DNA of 64,000 nucleotides from Actinomycetaceae bacterium. GTDB taxonomy: Bacteria > Actinomycetota > Actinomycetes > Actinomycetales > Actinomycetaceae. The translations under genes were made by a program, and so were the position numbers. The notes under the pieces were generated by a model that made no database searches, was not told the DNA's origin, and worked only from the letters and a program-made list of their open reading frames with translations. Within the stretch, counting starts at the first letter, position 1. Every line of letters begins with the position of its first letter. The stretch spans positions 1 through 64,000 of the forward strand of contig JAUNAP010000002.1 in assembly GCA_030527545.1 (NCBI GenBank), given 5' to 3'. Below, in pieces: positions 7,591 through 16,900 of the stretch.

Positions 7591-9657
7591 ATGACGACAG
7601 CATTAGGACAGTGGGCGCGGCGCGCCCTCGCGCTGGGAGGCGCTCTCGCGCTCGCGGGTGTTGGTCTGACGCAGCCAGCGACTCAGGCAGCGGCGGCTGG
7701 GGATGCCTGCTCGGGCTTGACGATCATTGACTCGGGGCATGTCGACGCATTCGAGGGCGCACCGTCGGGCAAGGATTTTGATCTCAAGCTCAAGTGGGAC
7801 AACGCCCCTGGGGGAACGAAGTCTTACGAGCCGGATGAGACCGTTCTTGTGTTGAAGAGCAACTCCCACAAGAAACTTCCGTCGGGTTACATTAAGGGTG
7901 TCGATTCCGGTTATGTGAGTGGGCAGATCCAGGAAGACGGTGTTCCCTGGATCGGTTGGGATTTCATGTCCTTGGCCTCTTTGGGCATCAAAGCCGCCGA
8001 CCTGCATCTCGATGAGGTGAGAGGTCCGGGGCAGGTCCTCCAGTGGGTTGACGGCAACTTCAACGCGGGTCCGCAGGCTCATGTCGACGGGAAAAAAGCC
8101 CCTGATTTCACCGTGAAGTCGGGCGACCACTTCCATATCGAACCGCTCGCCCATAAGCACTTCAACACGCTGTTTCCTGCCAAGGGTGTCTACCGCGTCA
8201 AGGCTCACGCCGCGGCCGGCGGAAAGACGACGAAAACGAAGACCTACACGTTTGCGGTCGACACCGACATTCAGCAGGCTTGCAAGGTCGCGAAGGGCCA
8301 GGCTGAACCTACCCCTGCGCCCACCTCGCAACCGGCTAAGCCCGTGCCGACTAAACCGGGCGAAAACGGCAGCGATAGAGAGCAGAACACGCCGGGAGTC
8401 AACGACATTGGGGAATACCTGCCTGGTCAGGGCATCGAGTTGAGTGCGAACGGCTTCAAACCCGATGGTGGTGACATCACCTTTACTTTCGACGAGCCGC
8501 GCGTTGAGATGCTTAAGGCCAAGCCCAGCGACAATGGCGCTGTGGCGGCGACCATGAGTAAGATCCCTGAGAAAGCTAAGCCCGGCGCCCACACGATCCT
8601 CGTTGAGCAGGGCAAGACTCAACTCGTTCTTGCGCTTGTCGTGAAGGATCCCAACAAGAAGTCCGCCTCGCCCTCGCCGACTCAGACGCCGGGCGCGCCG
8701 GAGGATGCGACGAATAAGTCAGGCAATGAGACTGGCGCAGTGACGACTGCCTCGAGCGGAACCGGCCAGGCTGTTTCTGCTGCACCGGCGGGCTCTGCTG
8801 CATCCAGCGGCGAACAGTGCCTGCCGACTGAGGTGAAAAAGAAGGTCAGTGCAGCCGAGGCAACCCGGCTGGGTTATCGCGAAGGTGGTGGCAGCGCGTT
8901 AGGCCTTTATCCGATGATGAAGGACGATCGTACTGCGCCGGCAAAGTGGGTTCGTCCAGATAGTCTGACTTTTGGAATTGGGGATGCTGGTCGCGCAAAC
9001 GCTCCGGCTGACCTTTCCGCGTATGGGATTACCGGTACGGTATATGTGATCGGTGCGACCCAGACGCCTGGGGTGCCGTGGGTGGGTGCGAATACTCAGA
9101 ACCCATCGATTATTAATAATGTCAAAGATGGCGTAACTTGGCGTCTTGATAGTGTTGCGGGCCCGGGTAAACTTCTTGTATTCGAATCGGGCAACTTTGG
9201 GAAGGTTGTAGGAAACATCTGGTTTGCTAAGACTGGCGATACTCATGTTTTGCCACTTCGCACTCACGTGCACCCCAATTGGGTCTTTAGTGCGCCCGGC
9301 ACATACAAGGTGACTGTTTCTGAGATTGCGGCGCTTAAGAATGGGCAGACTGTGCAGGGCTCTACGACGTTGACTTTTGTCGTAGGTGGACAGGGAAATG
9401 CCAACGAGGGACACTTCGACCTTGGTGCTGAGATCCGAGGCGCCGGGGCCGGCTCAGGGAACATCACAAAGAATGCGGATGGCACCTACACCGTCACCGA
9501 GGTTGTGGGACGCACGCCGTCGGGGAAGCCTTGTACTCTCGGTGGTTCCTTGGCGAAGACGGGAGCGTCCGATCTCACGATTCCGATCGCCGTTCTCGGT
9601 CTCGGTGTTCTCATCGGCGGCATCGGTGCGGTCGTTTTGCGTCGCCAGTTCATCTAG
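7591..9657 (+). CDS. Sortase-anchored surface protein with two metal-relay repeat domains
   Basis: A 688-residue exported protein. It has a signal peptide (about 1-36) and a first surface-repeat domain (about 37-225) containing DSGHVD, GVPWIGWDF, VRGPGQVL and the His cluster GDHFHIEPLAHKHF. A Pro-rich linker, an Ig-like segment (about 270-355) and a Ser/Thr/Gly linker follow. A second repeat domain (about 410-605) has GVPWVGANTQ, VAGPGKLL and LPLRTHVHPNWVF. The C-terminus is LAKTG (654-658), a membrane segment and RRQFI, so the protein should be linked to the cell wall by sortase. The repeat family (TIGR03769, choice-of-anchor M) has been proposed to pass substrate to a partner ABC transporter. 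The paired His-x-His motifs suggest zinc or manganese binding. AGGAAG lies just upstream of the ATG. This is the first gene of a six-gene locus. Confidence 0.88.
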   Translation: MTTALGQWARRALALGGALALAGVGLTQPATQAAAAGDACSGLTIIDSGHVDAFEGAPSGKDFDLKLKWDNAPGGTKSYEPDETVLVLKSNSHKKLPSGYIKGVDSGYVSGQIQEDGVPWIGWDFMSLASLGIKAADLHLDEVRGPGQVLQWVDGNFNAGPQAHVDGKKAPDFTVKSGDHFHIEPLAHKHFNTLFPAKGVYRVKAHAAAGGKTTKTKTYTFAVDTDIQQACKVAKGQAEPTPAPTSQPAKPVPTKPGENGSDREQNTPGVNDIGEYLPGQGIELSANGFKPDGGDITFTFDEPRVEMLKAKPSDNGAVAATMSKIPEKAKPGAHTILVEQGKTQLVLALVVKDPNKKSASPSPTQTPGAPEDATNKSGNETGAVTTASSGTGQAVSAAPAGSAASSGEQCLPTEVKKKVSAAEATRLGYREGGGSALGLYPMMKDDRTAPAKWVRPDSLTFGIGDAGRANAPADLSAYGITGTVYVIGATQTPGVPWVGANTQNPSIINNVKDGVTWRLDSVAGPGKLLVFESGNFGKVVGNIWFAKTGDTHVLPLRTHVHPNWVFSAPGTYKVTVSEIAALKNGQTVQGSTTLTFVVGGQGNANEGHFDLGAEIRGAGAGSGNITKNADGTYTVTEVVGRTPSGKPCTLGGSLAKTGASDLTIPIAVLGLGVLIGGIGAVVLRRQFI

Positions 9658-9669
9658 TCCACGGTACGC

Positions 9670-11328
9670 ATGCGACTATCCAGGCTAGTGTGCGCCACGG
9701 TGCTCAGCGCGTTCGCTTGTGCGGGCGCGCTGAGCCCCGCTGTGGCATCCTCCCCCAGAACCGACGCGCGGCTACATCTTGCAGGAACGACTGCGGTCGT
9801 CGCCGATCTCGTGCGTCACGTCGCCGGTGACCGTGGTGACGTCACGCAGCTTATTCCCGCTGGTGCCGACCCCCACTCTTTCGAGCCGACCCTGCGCGCC
9901 ACACGGGAAGTCGCCCACGCCGACGCGGTGTTTTCCAACAATCTCCTCCTTGAGGAAAACTCCCTCATCCGCACCATCGACGCCAATATTTCCGATCCGG
10001 CAAGGCACGTGCGCCTCGCGGAAGAATCAAAGGCTTACGGGGCGAAGCTCATCCAGCTGGTCGAAGACCATTCGCTCGACACAGTGTGGCTCGGCATGCG
10101 TGTGCGAGCCGAGAAGTTGCGGACACAGGGGGGAGGCGACGGCGAAGCCCGCATCCGCGTCCTCGAGGCCCGAGGGCCGGGGACCGTCGCGGCCTACCTC
10201 ACCGGCACCTTCGGGCAGCCGCAGATATACGTGTCCAACCACGACGGTATCGACGCCGACGACTCGGTTGCCCTCCCTCTCAATGCTCACACGCACATGT
10301 CGTGGGCATTCACCAAGCCCGGCATCTACCGGTTAAAGGTCAGCGCCGAACGTGCAGAAACCCCCGGAGGTCCCGCCGTAGCGAGTCTCGATCCGACGTG
10401 GGTGACATTCGCCGTCGGGGTCGACACTGCCAAGGCCACCGGCCCCATGGGCGGTGCGCCCGCGACGATCCTCACCGGAGGTCATATGGACCTCTCGGCC
10501 AACTGGGATACGGGACGCCTTGAATTCTTTGGTGACCGCCAAGACGGGCAACCCGGCGACGCCAGCTACGATCCGGCGACCACCCTCGTCTCCGTCCCCG
10601 ACTTGGCGCTTGCCGAGATCCCGGCAGATCCCGCCTATCGTTTCCTCGGTCGTGCCGGCGAGCACATCTATATCCTTGCCCAAGCTGTCTTGGGCAAACA
10701 CGTTCACGGAGAGATCGATCCCCACGCATGGCAATCCGTCCCCAACGTCATCGCACAGATCCAAGTCATCCGGGACACTCTCATCGCCATCGATCCCGCC
10801 CACCAACGCACCTACCGCACCAACGCCGCTAGGTACGAAGAAACACTTAGCCGCCTCGATACCTACATGCGCGAAGTCATCGGGTCGATCCCGAGCTCGG
10901 CACGCAACCTCGTGACCACCCACGATGCCTACGGCTATCTCGGACACGAGTACGGATTAGCGATCACGGGTTTCGTCACCCCCAACCCCGGTATCGAACC
11001 CTCAACGACGGATCTCATCCGTCTCAACCGGACCCTATCCGAACTCGATGTGCCAGCCGTGTTCATCGAGCCGATGCTCGCCACGTATTCGCGAGAGCTC
11101 ATCCAGTCTGCGGCAGCATCGGGCAGGCGAGTGTGCACTCTTTACGGCGACACATTCACTCCCTCGGTGAGCTCCTACGTCGAGATGATGGCCTCAAACG
11201 CCTACAACCTCAAAGTGTGTCTCGACCCCAACGGCGCCCCACCGGCACGTTTTGGCGAGAAAAACACCCTCCCCGCATCGTCTCGGGCACGCATGCTCGG
11301 ACACGTCCAGAAAGGAACCGACCAGTGA
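9670..11328 (+). CDS. ZnuA-type binding protein with an inserted, apparently permuted surface-repeat domain
   Basis: A 552-residue extracytoplasmic substrate-binding protein for the adjacent ABC importer. A signal sequence (about 1-27) precedes the N-lobe (35-128), with ADPHSFEPT supplying predicted ligand His69. Residues 131-338 are an inserted copy of the surface-repeat domain. The ZnuA fold then resumes at HVHGEIDPHAW (His352), followed by TTHDAYGY (His418) and LYGDTF (Asp494): the three-His-one-Asp zinc site of ZnuA-like proteins. Within the insert the second half of the repeat (VWLGMRV to NAHTHMSWAFTKPGIY) comes before the first half (ILTGGHMD to YRFLGRAGEHIYILAQ), so it reads as circularly permuted. 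No clear lipobox is visible. It starts 12 nt after the preceding gene and ends overlapping the next. Confidence 0.9.
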   Translation: MRLSRLVCATVLSAFACAGALSPAVASSPRTDARLHLAGTTAVVADLVRHVAGDRGDVTQLIPAGADPHSFEPTLRATREVAHADAVFSNNLLLEENSLIRTIDANISDPARHVRLAEESKAYGAKLIQLVEDHSLDTVWLGMRVRAEKLRTQGGGDGEARIRVLEARGPGTVAAYLTGTFGQPQIYVSNHDGIDADDSVALPLNAHTHMSWAFTKPGIYRLKVSAERAETPGGPAVASLDPTWVTFAVGVDTAKATGPMGGAPATILTGGHMDLSANWDTGRLEFFGDRQDGQPGDASYDPATTLVSVPDLALAEIPADPAYRFLGRAGEHIYILAQAVLGKHVHGEIDPHAWQSVPNVIAQIQVIRDTLIAIDPAHQRTYRTNAARYEETLSRLDTYMREVIGSIPSSARNLVTTHDAYGYLGHEYGLAITGFVTPNPGIEPSTTDLIRLNRTLSELDVPAVFIEPMLATYSRELIQSAAASGRRVCTLYGDTFTPSVSSYVEMMASNAYNLKVCLDPNGAPPARFGEKNTLPASSRARMLGHVQKGTDQ

Positions 11329-12308
11329 ACACGTCGATGCGTCCGCGTCTGCTTCGCGCGATTGTTGCCGGGCTCGCGATGATCGGGCTGTGCGTGACAG
11401 CCCTGCCGGCCCAGGCAGCCGATGGCGACCCCGCTGACCCTGCCCTCCAGCAGGTCGTCTCTGATGACGAAGCTATCGACCGAGACTCCACAGTCGTTCT
11501 CGATCACGGCCACACCGACATTGGCCCGCGCCTCATCGATGGCAAATGGGAACTGATGGCCCGCGACGATACTGTCTCCCCGTCGGTGTGGCGCCCCATC
11601 GACAACATCGTGTTCCGCGTCTCCAACCAGGCGGTCCAGACCCTGCCAGACGACAAGGCCTACTCGTTCACCGGAGCAAAGGCCGGCGACAAGATCTATG
11701 CGATTCCGCAAAGCGAAATCCAAGGGGTCCCGTGGCTCGGCTGGTCTACCCAGTCCCCGGCTGTCGTCGACGCGCTCGATGGCCAGCTAGAACTCGTCTA
11801 CGAAGGACATCAGGGCCCCGGCCAGTTCACGAACTTCTATCAGGCAGGTAACTTCGGTGGACCCGAGCAGAACTGGACGTCAGCGACGCAACAAGCCCAG
11901 GTATTAGGCGTCGACGTTAACACCCACGTCCACACCAACTGGGTGTTCACCCAGCCCGGCGTCCATTTGGTGCGCCTTACCGCTAAAGGCACGCTTAAGG
12001 ACGGTACCGAGGTTTCTGACACCAAGGTTTTGCGCTTCGCCGTAGGCGATCAGGTGAGCGCCCAGCAGGCTGCCGACGAGGAATGGAAAGCCGCCAACAA
12101 TGCCCAGGCCCACCCGGAGGACGAGGCCCAGGCGAACGGCGATACTCCCGAATCATCGCGCGGCACCCTCATGTGGGTGGGTGCAGGTCTCCTTCTCGTC
12201 GGCGTCGCCGCAGCGATCATCGCGCTCGTCGTCATCACGAACTCCAAGAAGCGACGTGCCGCCGCCGAACGTAGCGCTGCCGCAGTCGAGCCTGAGGAAC
12301 GACCGTGA
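11325..12308 (+). CDS. Membrane-anchored surface protein with one metal-relay repeat domain
   Basis: A 327-residue protein starting at a GTG that overlaps the binding-protein stop (GTGA), with AAAGGA 9 nt upstream. It has a signal peptide (about 1-31) and one complete surface-repeat domain (about 50-250) in canonical order: LDHGHTDIGP, YSFTGAKAGDKIYAIPQ, GVPWLGWSTQ, GHQGPGQF, NTHVHTNWVFTQPGVH. An acidic Glu/Ala linker follows, then a transmembrane segment near 285-308 and a basic cytosolic tail. There is no sortase motif, so it is held by the membrane and not the wall. That would place a His-rich domain between the wall-linked receptor and the transporter. This is the cleanest reference copy for aligning the other repeats. 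Confidence 0.85.
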   Translation: MNTSMRPRLLRAIVAGLAMIGLCVTALPAQAADGDPADPALQQVVSDDEAIDRDSTVVLDHGHTDIGPRLIDGKWELMARDDTVSPSVWRPIDNIVFRVSNQAVQTLPDDKAYSFTGAKAGDKIYAIPQSEIQGVPWLGWSTQSPAVVDALDGQLELVYEGHQGPGQFTNFYQAGNFGGPEQNWTSATQQAQVLGVDVNTHVHTNWVFTQPGVHLVRLTAKGTLKDGTEVSDTKVLRFAVGDQVSAQQAADEEWKAANNAQAHPEDEAQANGDTPESSRGTLMWVGAGLLLVGVAAAIIALVVITNSKKRRAAAERSAAAVEPEERP

Positions 12309-13060
12309 CCGCAGTCCTGCCGCTGCACGTCGAGGGCCTCGCGGTCTCCTACGGCGACCACGAGGCCCTGAGCGACGTGTCCGTGTCGATCTCGCGCGGC
12401 GAGTTCGTCGGTCTCATCGGTCCCAATGGGGCGGGCAAAACGACGCTGCTGCGGACCATCCTCGGGATCGTTCCGCCCAAGAGTGGCGCAGTCAGCGTTG
12501 CCGGAGAGACCGGCAGAGCCGCAGCTCGACGAGTCGGCTACGTGCCCCAACGTCACGATTTCGCGTGGGACTACCCGGTAAGCATCGAGCAGGTCGTCAT
12601 GACGGGACTCACCCCGCTGCTCGGTTGGGGCCGGCGCCCCAAACAAGAGCACTACGAGGCGTGCTACACGGCCCTACGCCACGTCGACATGCTCGATCTG
12701 CGTGAACGCACGATCGGGGAGCTCTCGGGCGGGCAGCGCCAGCGTGTCCTCATCGCGAGGGCACTCGTGCGCAAGCCCGACCTGCTTCTCCTCGACGAGC
12801 CGTTCACCGGGCTCGACCAGCCTACGATCGACCTGCTCTTCGATCTCTTCGACAACCTTGCGGCCTCGGGGGCCACCCTTCTCATGTCCACGCACGATCT
12901 CGCCGGGGCAAGACACCGGTGCCCCAGGCTCATTCTCGTCAACAAGACGGTCATCGCCGATGCGCCATCGGCCCAGCTCAACGACCCCGAGATCTGGATG
13001 AAAACCTACGGCGTCGGCCCGGACTCGTCGCTGCTAGCCGGAGTGGGGGTGAGCGCGTGA
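12305..13060 (+). CDS. ABC transporter ATP-binding protein, zinc/manganese type
   Basis: A 251-residue ATPase that powers metal import through the adjacent permease. Walker A is GPNGAGKTTLLRT, the signature motif is LSGGQRQRVLIARAL, Walker B is LLLLDEPFTGLD, and the switch histidine is in STHDLAGARHRC. The length and GPNGAGKSTL-type loop match the MntB/ZnuC subfamily and the anchored-repeat transporter ATPase family (TIGR03771). The GTG start overlaps the preceding stop by four bases and the stop overlaps the permease start in the same way, so the gene is translationally coupled on both sides. It is cytoplasmic and works as a dimer on the inner face of the permease. Confidence 0.93.
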   Translation: MTAVLPLHVEGLAVSYGDHEALSDVSVSISRGEFVGLIGPNGAGKTTLLRTILGIVPPKSGAVSVAGETGRAAARRVGYVPQRHDFAWDYPVSIEQVVMTGLTPLLGWGRRPKQEHYEACYTALRHVDMLDLRERTIGELSGGQRQRVLIARALVRKPDLLLLDEPFTGLDQPTIDLLFDLFDNLAASGATLLMSTHDLAGARHRCPRLILVNKTVIADAPSAQLNDPEIWMKTYGVGPDSSLLAGVGVSA

Positions 13061-13929
13061 GCTTCATCGATTTCCTTACCGACCTGACGAATCCGACGCT
13101 CGTTTTCTTGCCCAAGGCGCTCCTCGTGTCCGCCCTGTCGGCGATCGTGTGCGGGGTCGTCGGCTCTCACGTCGTCCTGCGGGGCATGGCGTTCATCGGC
13201 GATGCCCTTGCGCACGCGGTTTTTCCCGGTCTGGCAATCGCATTCGCGATGGGGATCTCCCTGCTGGTCGGCGGGGCCGTCGCAGGTATCGTCGTGGCCC
13301 TCCTCGTGGCCCTGTTCACCCAAAACAGGCGGTTGAAGGAGGATTCGGTCATTGGGATTTTCTTCGCGGCCGCATTCGCCCTCGGTCTCGTCGTCATCTC
13401 CCAGGTACCCGGCTATTCGGGATCGCTACAGTCGTTTCTCTTCGGCTCGCTCACGGGCGTTTCTGATGCCGACGTCGTGACGGTCGCAGTCGGAGGTGCG
13501 CTCGTCATCGCCATCCTCGCCTTCTTCCACAAGGAACTGGTGGCGGTCTCGCTTGATCGAGAATTCGCGCAGGCGGCACTCATGCGCGTCGCACTGCTTG
13601 ACATGATCCTCTACCTGTCGGTCACGGCGGCTGTCGTCATGAGCGTGAGGACGATCGGGAACATCCTTGTCCTCGCTCTCCTCATCACCCCGGCAGCCAC
13701 GGCACGCCTACTCACCGACAGGCTCGTCACGATGATGGTCATCGCCCCCGTGCTCGGGTTCATCGCCGCGTTCATCGGCATCTATTTGTCGTGGACGTGG
13801 GATATTCCCACCGGCGGCACGATCGTGCTCACATCCACCCTCTTGTTCCTCCTCACCTGGCTCTTTGCGCCGCGTCGCGGCGTTGTCACCTCGCGTCTTG
13901 GCCGCCGTTTGGCGCAACCTGGCGCCTAG
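13057..13929 (+). CDS. ABC-3 family metal permease
   Basis: A 290-residue integral membrane protein of the ZnuB/MntC family, with eight to nine hydrophobic segments. Diagnostic regions are GMAFIGDALAHAVFPGLAIA, the coupling region RRLKEDSVIGIFFAAAFALG and NILVLALLITPAATARLLTD. The GTG at 13057 overlaps the ATPase stop (GTGA); the frame runs further upstream but only inside the ATPase gene. With the ATPase and binding protein it completes a zinc- or manganese-type importer of the anchored-repeat class (TIGR03770-like). Metal identity is inferred from the ZnuA-type ligands and the Zur-like sites, not proven. Confidence 0.93.
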   Translation: MSFIDFLTDLTNPTLVFLPKALLVSALSAIVCGVVGSHVVLRGMAFIGDALAHAVFPGLAIAFAMGISLLVGGAVAGIVVALLVALFTQNRRLKEDSVIGIFFAAAFALGLVVISQVPGYSGSLQSFLFGSLTGVSDADVVTVAVGGALVIAILAFFHKELVAVSLDREFAQAALMRVALLDMILYLSVTAAVVMSVRTIGNILVLALLITPAATARLLTDRLVTMMVIAPVLGFIAAFIGIYLSWTWDIPTGGTIVLTSTLLFLLTWLFAPRRGVVTSRLGRRLAQPGA

Positions 13930-13943
13930 AAAGAAGGTCACTC

Positions 13944-16900
13944 ATGTCTATTCGATCCGCAGTCTCGGCAGCGGTTGCGGCATCGCTTGCCGTCGTCGGC
14001 TTGGCGGGTGCAACAATGACGCCCGCGCACGCGGACGATCCGCACGCGATCGTGTCTACGCAACACAAACCGGGGATCCTCGCGGTGCGCGAGCTCGTGC
14101 CGGCCGATCAGAAGATGCCCGATGGCAGCCCGCACCCGTGCGCCGGACGCTACTTCGTCTACCGCGATCACGCCGACCCGGTCTACCTCACCCAGTACGA
14201 CGGGAAACCCCGGATGATGGTCGTCGCCGGTTCCGCGGTCGTGCCGGCCGATAAAGTGTGCATGCGATTGGGACCCGATGCCTACCAAGGACGCGAGACC
14301 TCGCGCATGGTCGTTCCCAACGACCCCGCCTACGCTTTCCTCGGCAAGCCAGGCCGTATCCTCTGGTATGCGCCGGGCACGCGCACGGGAAACAGCTCTC
14401 CCATCTGGCCGGGAATCGGCGCGTTCGATCCCGAACACGAAAGCAAGCCGAAGCCAGACATTATGGGCAATCGGGTGCAGCTCAAGCTCGCAGACTTCTC
14501 CGGGCCGGGGCGAATGAACATCTTCACCGATACGGTGGGGACGCCCCCTCGCGACCTCGTGAACTCCGCGGAACAGCCTGATAACCGTATTTACGAGATC
14601 TCGGCGGGCGGTCACGCGCACATGAGTTTCGCGTTCACCAAATCTGGGATCTACCACACGACGTGGCAGGGGACCTACACGACGCTTGACGCGGAATCGC
14701 GGATAGTTCCGCAGTCGTCTGCCCCGGAAGACATCGTGTGGCTCATCGGTACGAACGAGGATGTCGGGCTGCCTGCGCAGTTCAGTCGTACCTTCGATCA
14801 GCCGCAGACGACGGCCGAAAAGATCCGCGAGCAGGCCGGCCTCACCGATCCCCACGACGATAACGACGGTCTCGCCGGATCGACCGGTTCGGGCGATCCT
14901 GAGGAGCCGCCGGCAGATGCCGGGAATATCGAAGATGCTCTCAAGTGGGGCTGGAACGGTGGCAGGGTCGCGCCTGCACCGGTGACCTATGTCGCCGACG
15001 GCGCGCAACTGCACGCCCAAGGAACCGACGGCAAAAGCCCGTGGGTTGAGGTCAGCGATTCGATCACCGACCTGGCGTGTCTGCCCGATACGCCCGCCAA
15101 CTCGCATCTGCGCCGAGCCCTCACCGGCGGATGGCTGTGGGCGACCGGAAGATCCGGCACGCCCGGGCTCACGGTCGACTTTTCGGGGCTGCCCGACATC
15201 GACCAGTCGAAGCCCGTGCGTATGACCGCCGAAATCGCGAACTCCATGGATGCGCCAGCCGCGCTTGGCACGTGGGACGGCGACACCTTCACCGTCGCCT
15301 ATCGCTCCGACGGTGCTGCCTCCGGCGACATGACGGTGCCGGCGGGCAAGCCCTACTCGGCAGATGTGGCCTTTGCTAAACCGGGTATCTACAATCTCAC
15401 CCTGACGATTATCTATCCCAAGACCGACGGCAGTGATGGTTACGTCGATACCAGTACGTATTTCGCGGTCGGTAACGGCGTCATCAACGCGGTACGGGAA
15501 CGGGCCAATATTGCTGATCGGCTCGAAGAGAACACGCGTGCAGGGCAAACCTGCGCTGCCGCCCCGACGCCTCCCGACCCGGGTGAGAAGCCGGTCGATC
15601 CCGTCGACCCTCCCGCTCCCGCTCCGCAGCCGGAGACACCGGTTACTCCCGCACCGAGCGCCGAGTGTCTCGTGAGGGCCGCTTGGGCCGGTCAGGCCCC
15701 TACGGCAATCCTTAACGTGGGCCACATGGACATCGGCCCCAGCGAAAACGGAGAAGCGATCGTGCGTGACACCGCCGATCCGTCCGCCCCCAAGGATCAC
15801 GCGTCGGGAACCTTCGCCTTCGAGTTGCCCGATGGCACGATCGACATGTCCCACACGAGTCTGCCCGACGATGTCAAGGAGGCCATGAAGGCCGCCTACT
15901 ACATTCCGGAAGTACAGGAGCACGACCGGGTGTGGGCGGGTTTCTCCACCCAGCATCTGCCTGAGGGAAGCGTGAAAGATAACGCCGTCGATTTGCGAGT
16001 GACGCCTCGCGTCATGCCGCAGGGGGCACGGATCGTATGGGGAGCCGGTGGGACGGCACTGGTTCCGTGGCAGACCTACCTCGACACGGACCACCCGGAG
16101 CTCGTGCGCCACTACACGGGCCCCGTTCACGAGCACCCCTTCACCCTCGTGTCCCAGCCGGGCATCTACGTCATCGACTTCACCTTCGAATGGGCTGATG
16201 CGGCCAGCGGCGAGCGCAGGTCCACATCCCTGCGCGCAACCTACGTTGTGGGTTCGCAGGCGAAGACCACCTTCGACAAGCTGCAAGGCCACCCCGTCGA
16301 CGAGGCGTGTGCGGGAGTAGAGGTTCCGGCCCCGGGCAGCGAGCCCGCTCAACCCGCCCCGGACGGCGACGGAGAAAACCCGGATCCCTCCCAGCCGGAG
16401 AAGCCCCAGCCCGATCCCTCCCAGCCGGATCAGCCGGAGGAGCCACACCCCGGTGCCGATGGGCGTCCCGTCATCGACCCCGTACCGGGCGACGACGGGC
16501 CTAGCCCGGACCAGGCGGGAATCCCCCATGCCAGCGGCGCACCGGTGCCCCCCGTCAACGCCGGCTCAGCGAAGACCGATACCACCGCGGGATCGTCGCT
16601 CCATCCGGCAGCGCAGACCCCAGGCGTCGGCGGCAGCGGGCAATTCCCGCAGGCGCTGTCGTCGGCCTTCCCGACGGTTGCTGCCCCGGCCTCGACCTCG
16701 CTTGCGGGAGGGTCTTTCGCGAACGCGCCGGTGCTTGGCCCTCAGCAAACGGCCCCTTCGGGTAGCGCCGAAGCGGGTGCGCAACCCGGACCTCAAGCGT
16801 CGGCACAGGCCGGGGCAACGAAGGACAAGGAAACGTTCTCGAAGCGAGTGAAGGATGACTTGCCCACAGCCGCGGCGTCCCGAGGGGAAACCGGCGCGAC

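Noticed and set aside
13938-16529. An 863-codon open frame on the minus strand
   Set aside because: It is the mirror of the large surface-protein gene, which has a signal peptide, domain repeats and a ribosome site. The reverse translation is Arg/Gly/Val-rich without any motif.
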